From NCBI GenBank assembly GCA_020047885.1, contig JAIFNF010000249.1:1-6595 (forward strand): a stretch of DNA of 6,595 bases. The letters run 5' to 3'. Positions 5,854-6,595 of the stretch are shown here, one piece after another. The notes beneath the pieces were generated by a model. It had not been told where the DNA came from and did no database searches. It saw only the letters and a program-made list of their open reading frames with translations. The position numbers and the translations under genes were made by a program. Origin of the DNA: Gammaproteobacteria bacterium. Lineage in GTDB: Bacteria; Pseudomonadota; Gammaproteobacteria; Competibacterales; Competibacteraceae. Position 1 is the stretch's first letter. Each line of letters starts with the position of its first letter.

Positions 5854-6595
5854 CCGACCGGCTGGCCGAACTGCTCCGGCAACCGTTGCGGTCGCCGTTG
5901 GCGCGGGAAATCATCGTCACGCAAAGCAATGGCCTGGCTCGTTGGCTGGCGTTGCGACTGGCGGATCGACTGGGGATCTGTGCGCATATCGAGTTTCAGT
6001 TCCCGGCGACGTTTCTCTGGGAAATGGCGCGGCGGGTTTTGCACGGGTTGCCGCCGACTTCGGCCTTTGACCGGCCAGTGTTGAACTGGCGGGTGATGGC
6101 GCTACTGGCCAACCTTGGCGATGAACCGTGTTTTGCCCCGGTGCGAGCCTGGCTGGGCGATGGCCGGGATGACTTTCGCCGTTACGAGCTGGCCTGCCGC
6201 ATCGCTGACTGCTTCGACCAGTATCTGGTCTATCGACCCGACTGGATCAGCCGCTGGGAGGAGGGTCAGGAGGGCCACTGGCAAGCGGAACTGTGGCGAC
6301 GGCTGGTACGCAGTAGCGAGACGGGCGAGAGGCACCGAACCCAGGTGCAAGAGCAGTTTCGTCGAGCGCTGCAACAGGGCGAAGTGGATCGTCGCCGCCT
6401 GCCGGAACGGGTGACGCTGGTGGGTCTGTCAGCGTTGCCGCCGCTGTATCTGGATTTGCTGACGGAACTGGGGCGCTTCGTTGATGTGCATCTGCTGCTG
6501 CTGAATCCCTGTCAGGAATATTGGGGCGATATCCGGGCGGAACGCGACCTGGCTCGGTTGGGCGAAGAGATCGACCCGGAGGCGGAATATCTGAC
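5814..6595 (+). CDS. recC: Exodeoxyribonuclease V gamma subunit RecC (5' part, cut by window edge)
   Basis: RecC is the Chi-recognising subunit of the RecBCD helicase-nuclease, which processes double-strand breaks for recombination. The frame stays open from ATG at 5814 to the right edge, giving 260 codons of an expected 1,100 or more. It begins MFHTHQSNHLEALTDRL, like the HSNRLD start of E. coli RecC. It continues with VTQSNGLARWLALRLADRLG (compare QSTGMAQWL), FPATFLWEM, DCFDQYLVYRPDWISRWE, GLSALPPLYLDLL and HLLLLNPCQEYWGDI, all in the order of the N-terminal helicase-like domain of RecC. The start lies inside the DUF721 gene and has no strong ribosome-binding site, which suggests translational coupling. 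recB and recD would be expected further right. No frameshift or stop is visible in the part shown. Confidence 0.93.
   Translation, partial: MFHTHQSNHLEALTDRLAELLRQPLRSPLAREIIVTQSNGLARWLALRLADRLGICAHIEFQFPATFLWEMARRVLHGLPPTSAFDRPVLNWRVMALLANLGDEPCFAPVRAWLGDGRDDFRRYELACRIADCFDQYLVYRPDWISRWEEGQEGHWQAELWRRLVRSSETGERHRTQVQEQFRRALQQGEVDRRRLPERVTLVGLSALPPLYLDLLTELGRFVDVHLLLLNPCQEYWGDIRAERDLARLGEEIDPEAEYL

Noticed and set aside
1..6595. CRISPR array, tRNA or rRNA
   Set aside because: No regularly spaced direct repeats, tRNA cloverleaf or rRNA-like sequence was seen on either strand.

Overview
The window looks like chromosomal DNA from a GC-rich gammaproteobacterium. A RecC-type exonuclease V subunit, a Pat/YfiQ-type lysine acetyltransferase and a DUF721 protein all fit that class. 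A Competibacter- or Chromatiales-like lineage is my guess, not a demonstrated assignment.

Layout. Positions 1-97 hold no gene but contain inverted repeats. Positions about 100-433, read on the minus strand, carry a highly structured non-coding segment that I identify as an IscB-type omega RNA (HEARO RNA). It ends in a ribosome-binding-like sequence where iscB should start, yet no iscB start follows in the roughly 100 bases left in the window. The 16 bases at 434-449 are the predicted guide, taken from flanking host DNA. Positions 450-559 are a short spacer with two small palindromes. An AcsA-type acetate-CoA ligase (AMP-forming) lies on the minus strand at 560-2353. Across a 76-bp divergent intergenic region sits a plus-strand gene at 2430-5096 for a Pat-type protein acetyltransferase, followed 10 bp later by a DUF721/DciA-like protein (5107-5853). 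The start of recC (5814 onward, cut by the right edge) overlaps the DUF721 gene by 40 bp.

How the genes fit together. Pat enzymes acetylate the catalytic lysine of acetyl-CoA synthetases and switch them off. Here the likely target (Lys572 of the ligase) and the likely modifier are divergent neighbours, which makes a compact control module for acetate activation. The Pat copy is unusual. Compared with E. coli PatZ as I remember it, it lacks about 11 residues containing the glycine-rich CoA-binding signature near the N-terminus, and the phosphohistidine loop is shortened with no usable histidine. The GNAT domain still has the proposed catalytic glutamate. The DUF721 gene and recC appear to be co-transcribed behind pat and point to DNA replication and repair.

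The most notable element is the omega RNA without a visible iscB, which could be a guide RNA acting in trans. All identifications come from reading motifs and from remembered family sequences; no search was run.
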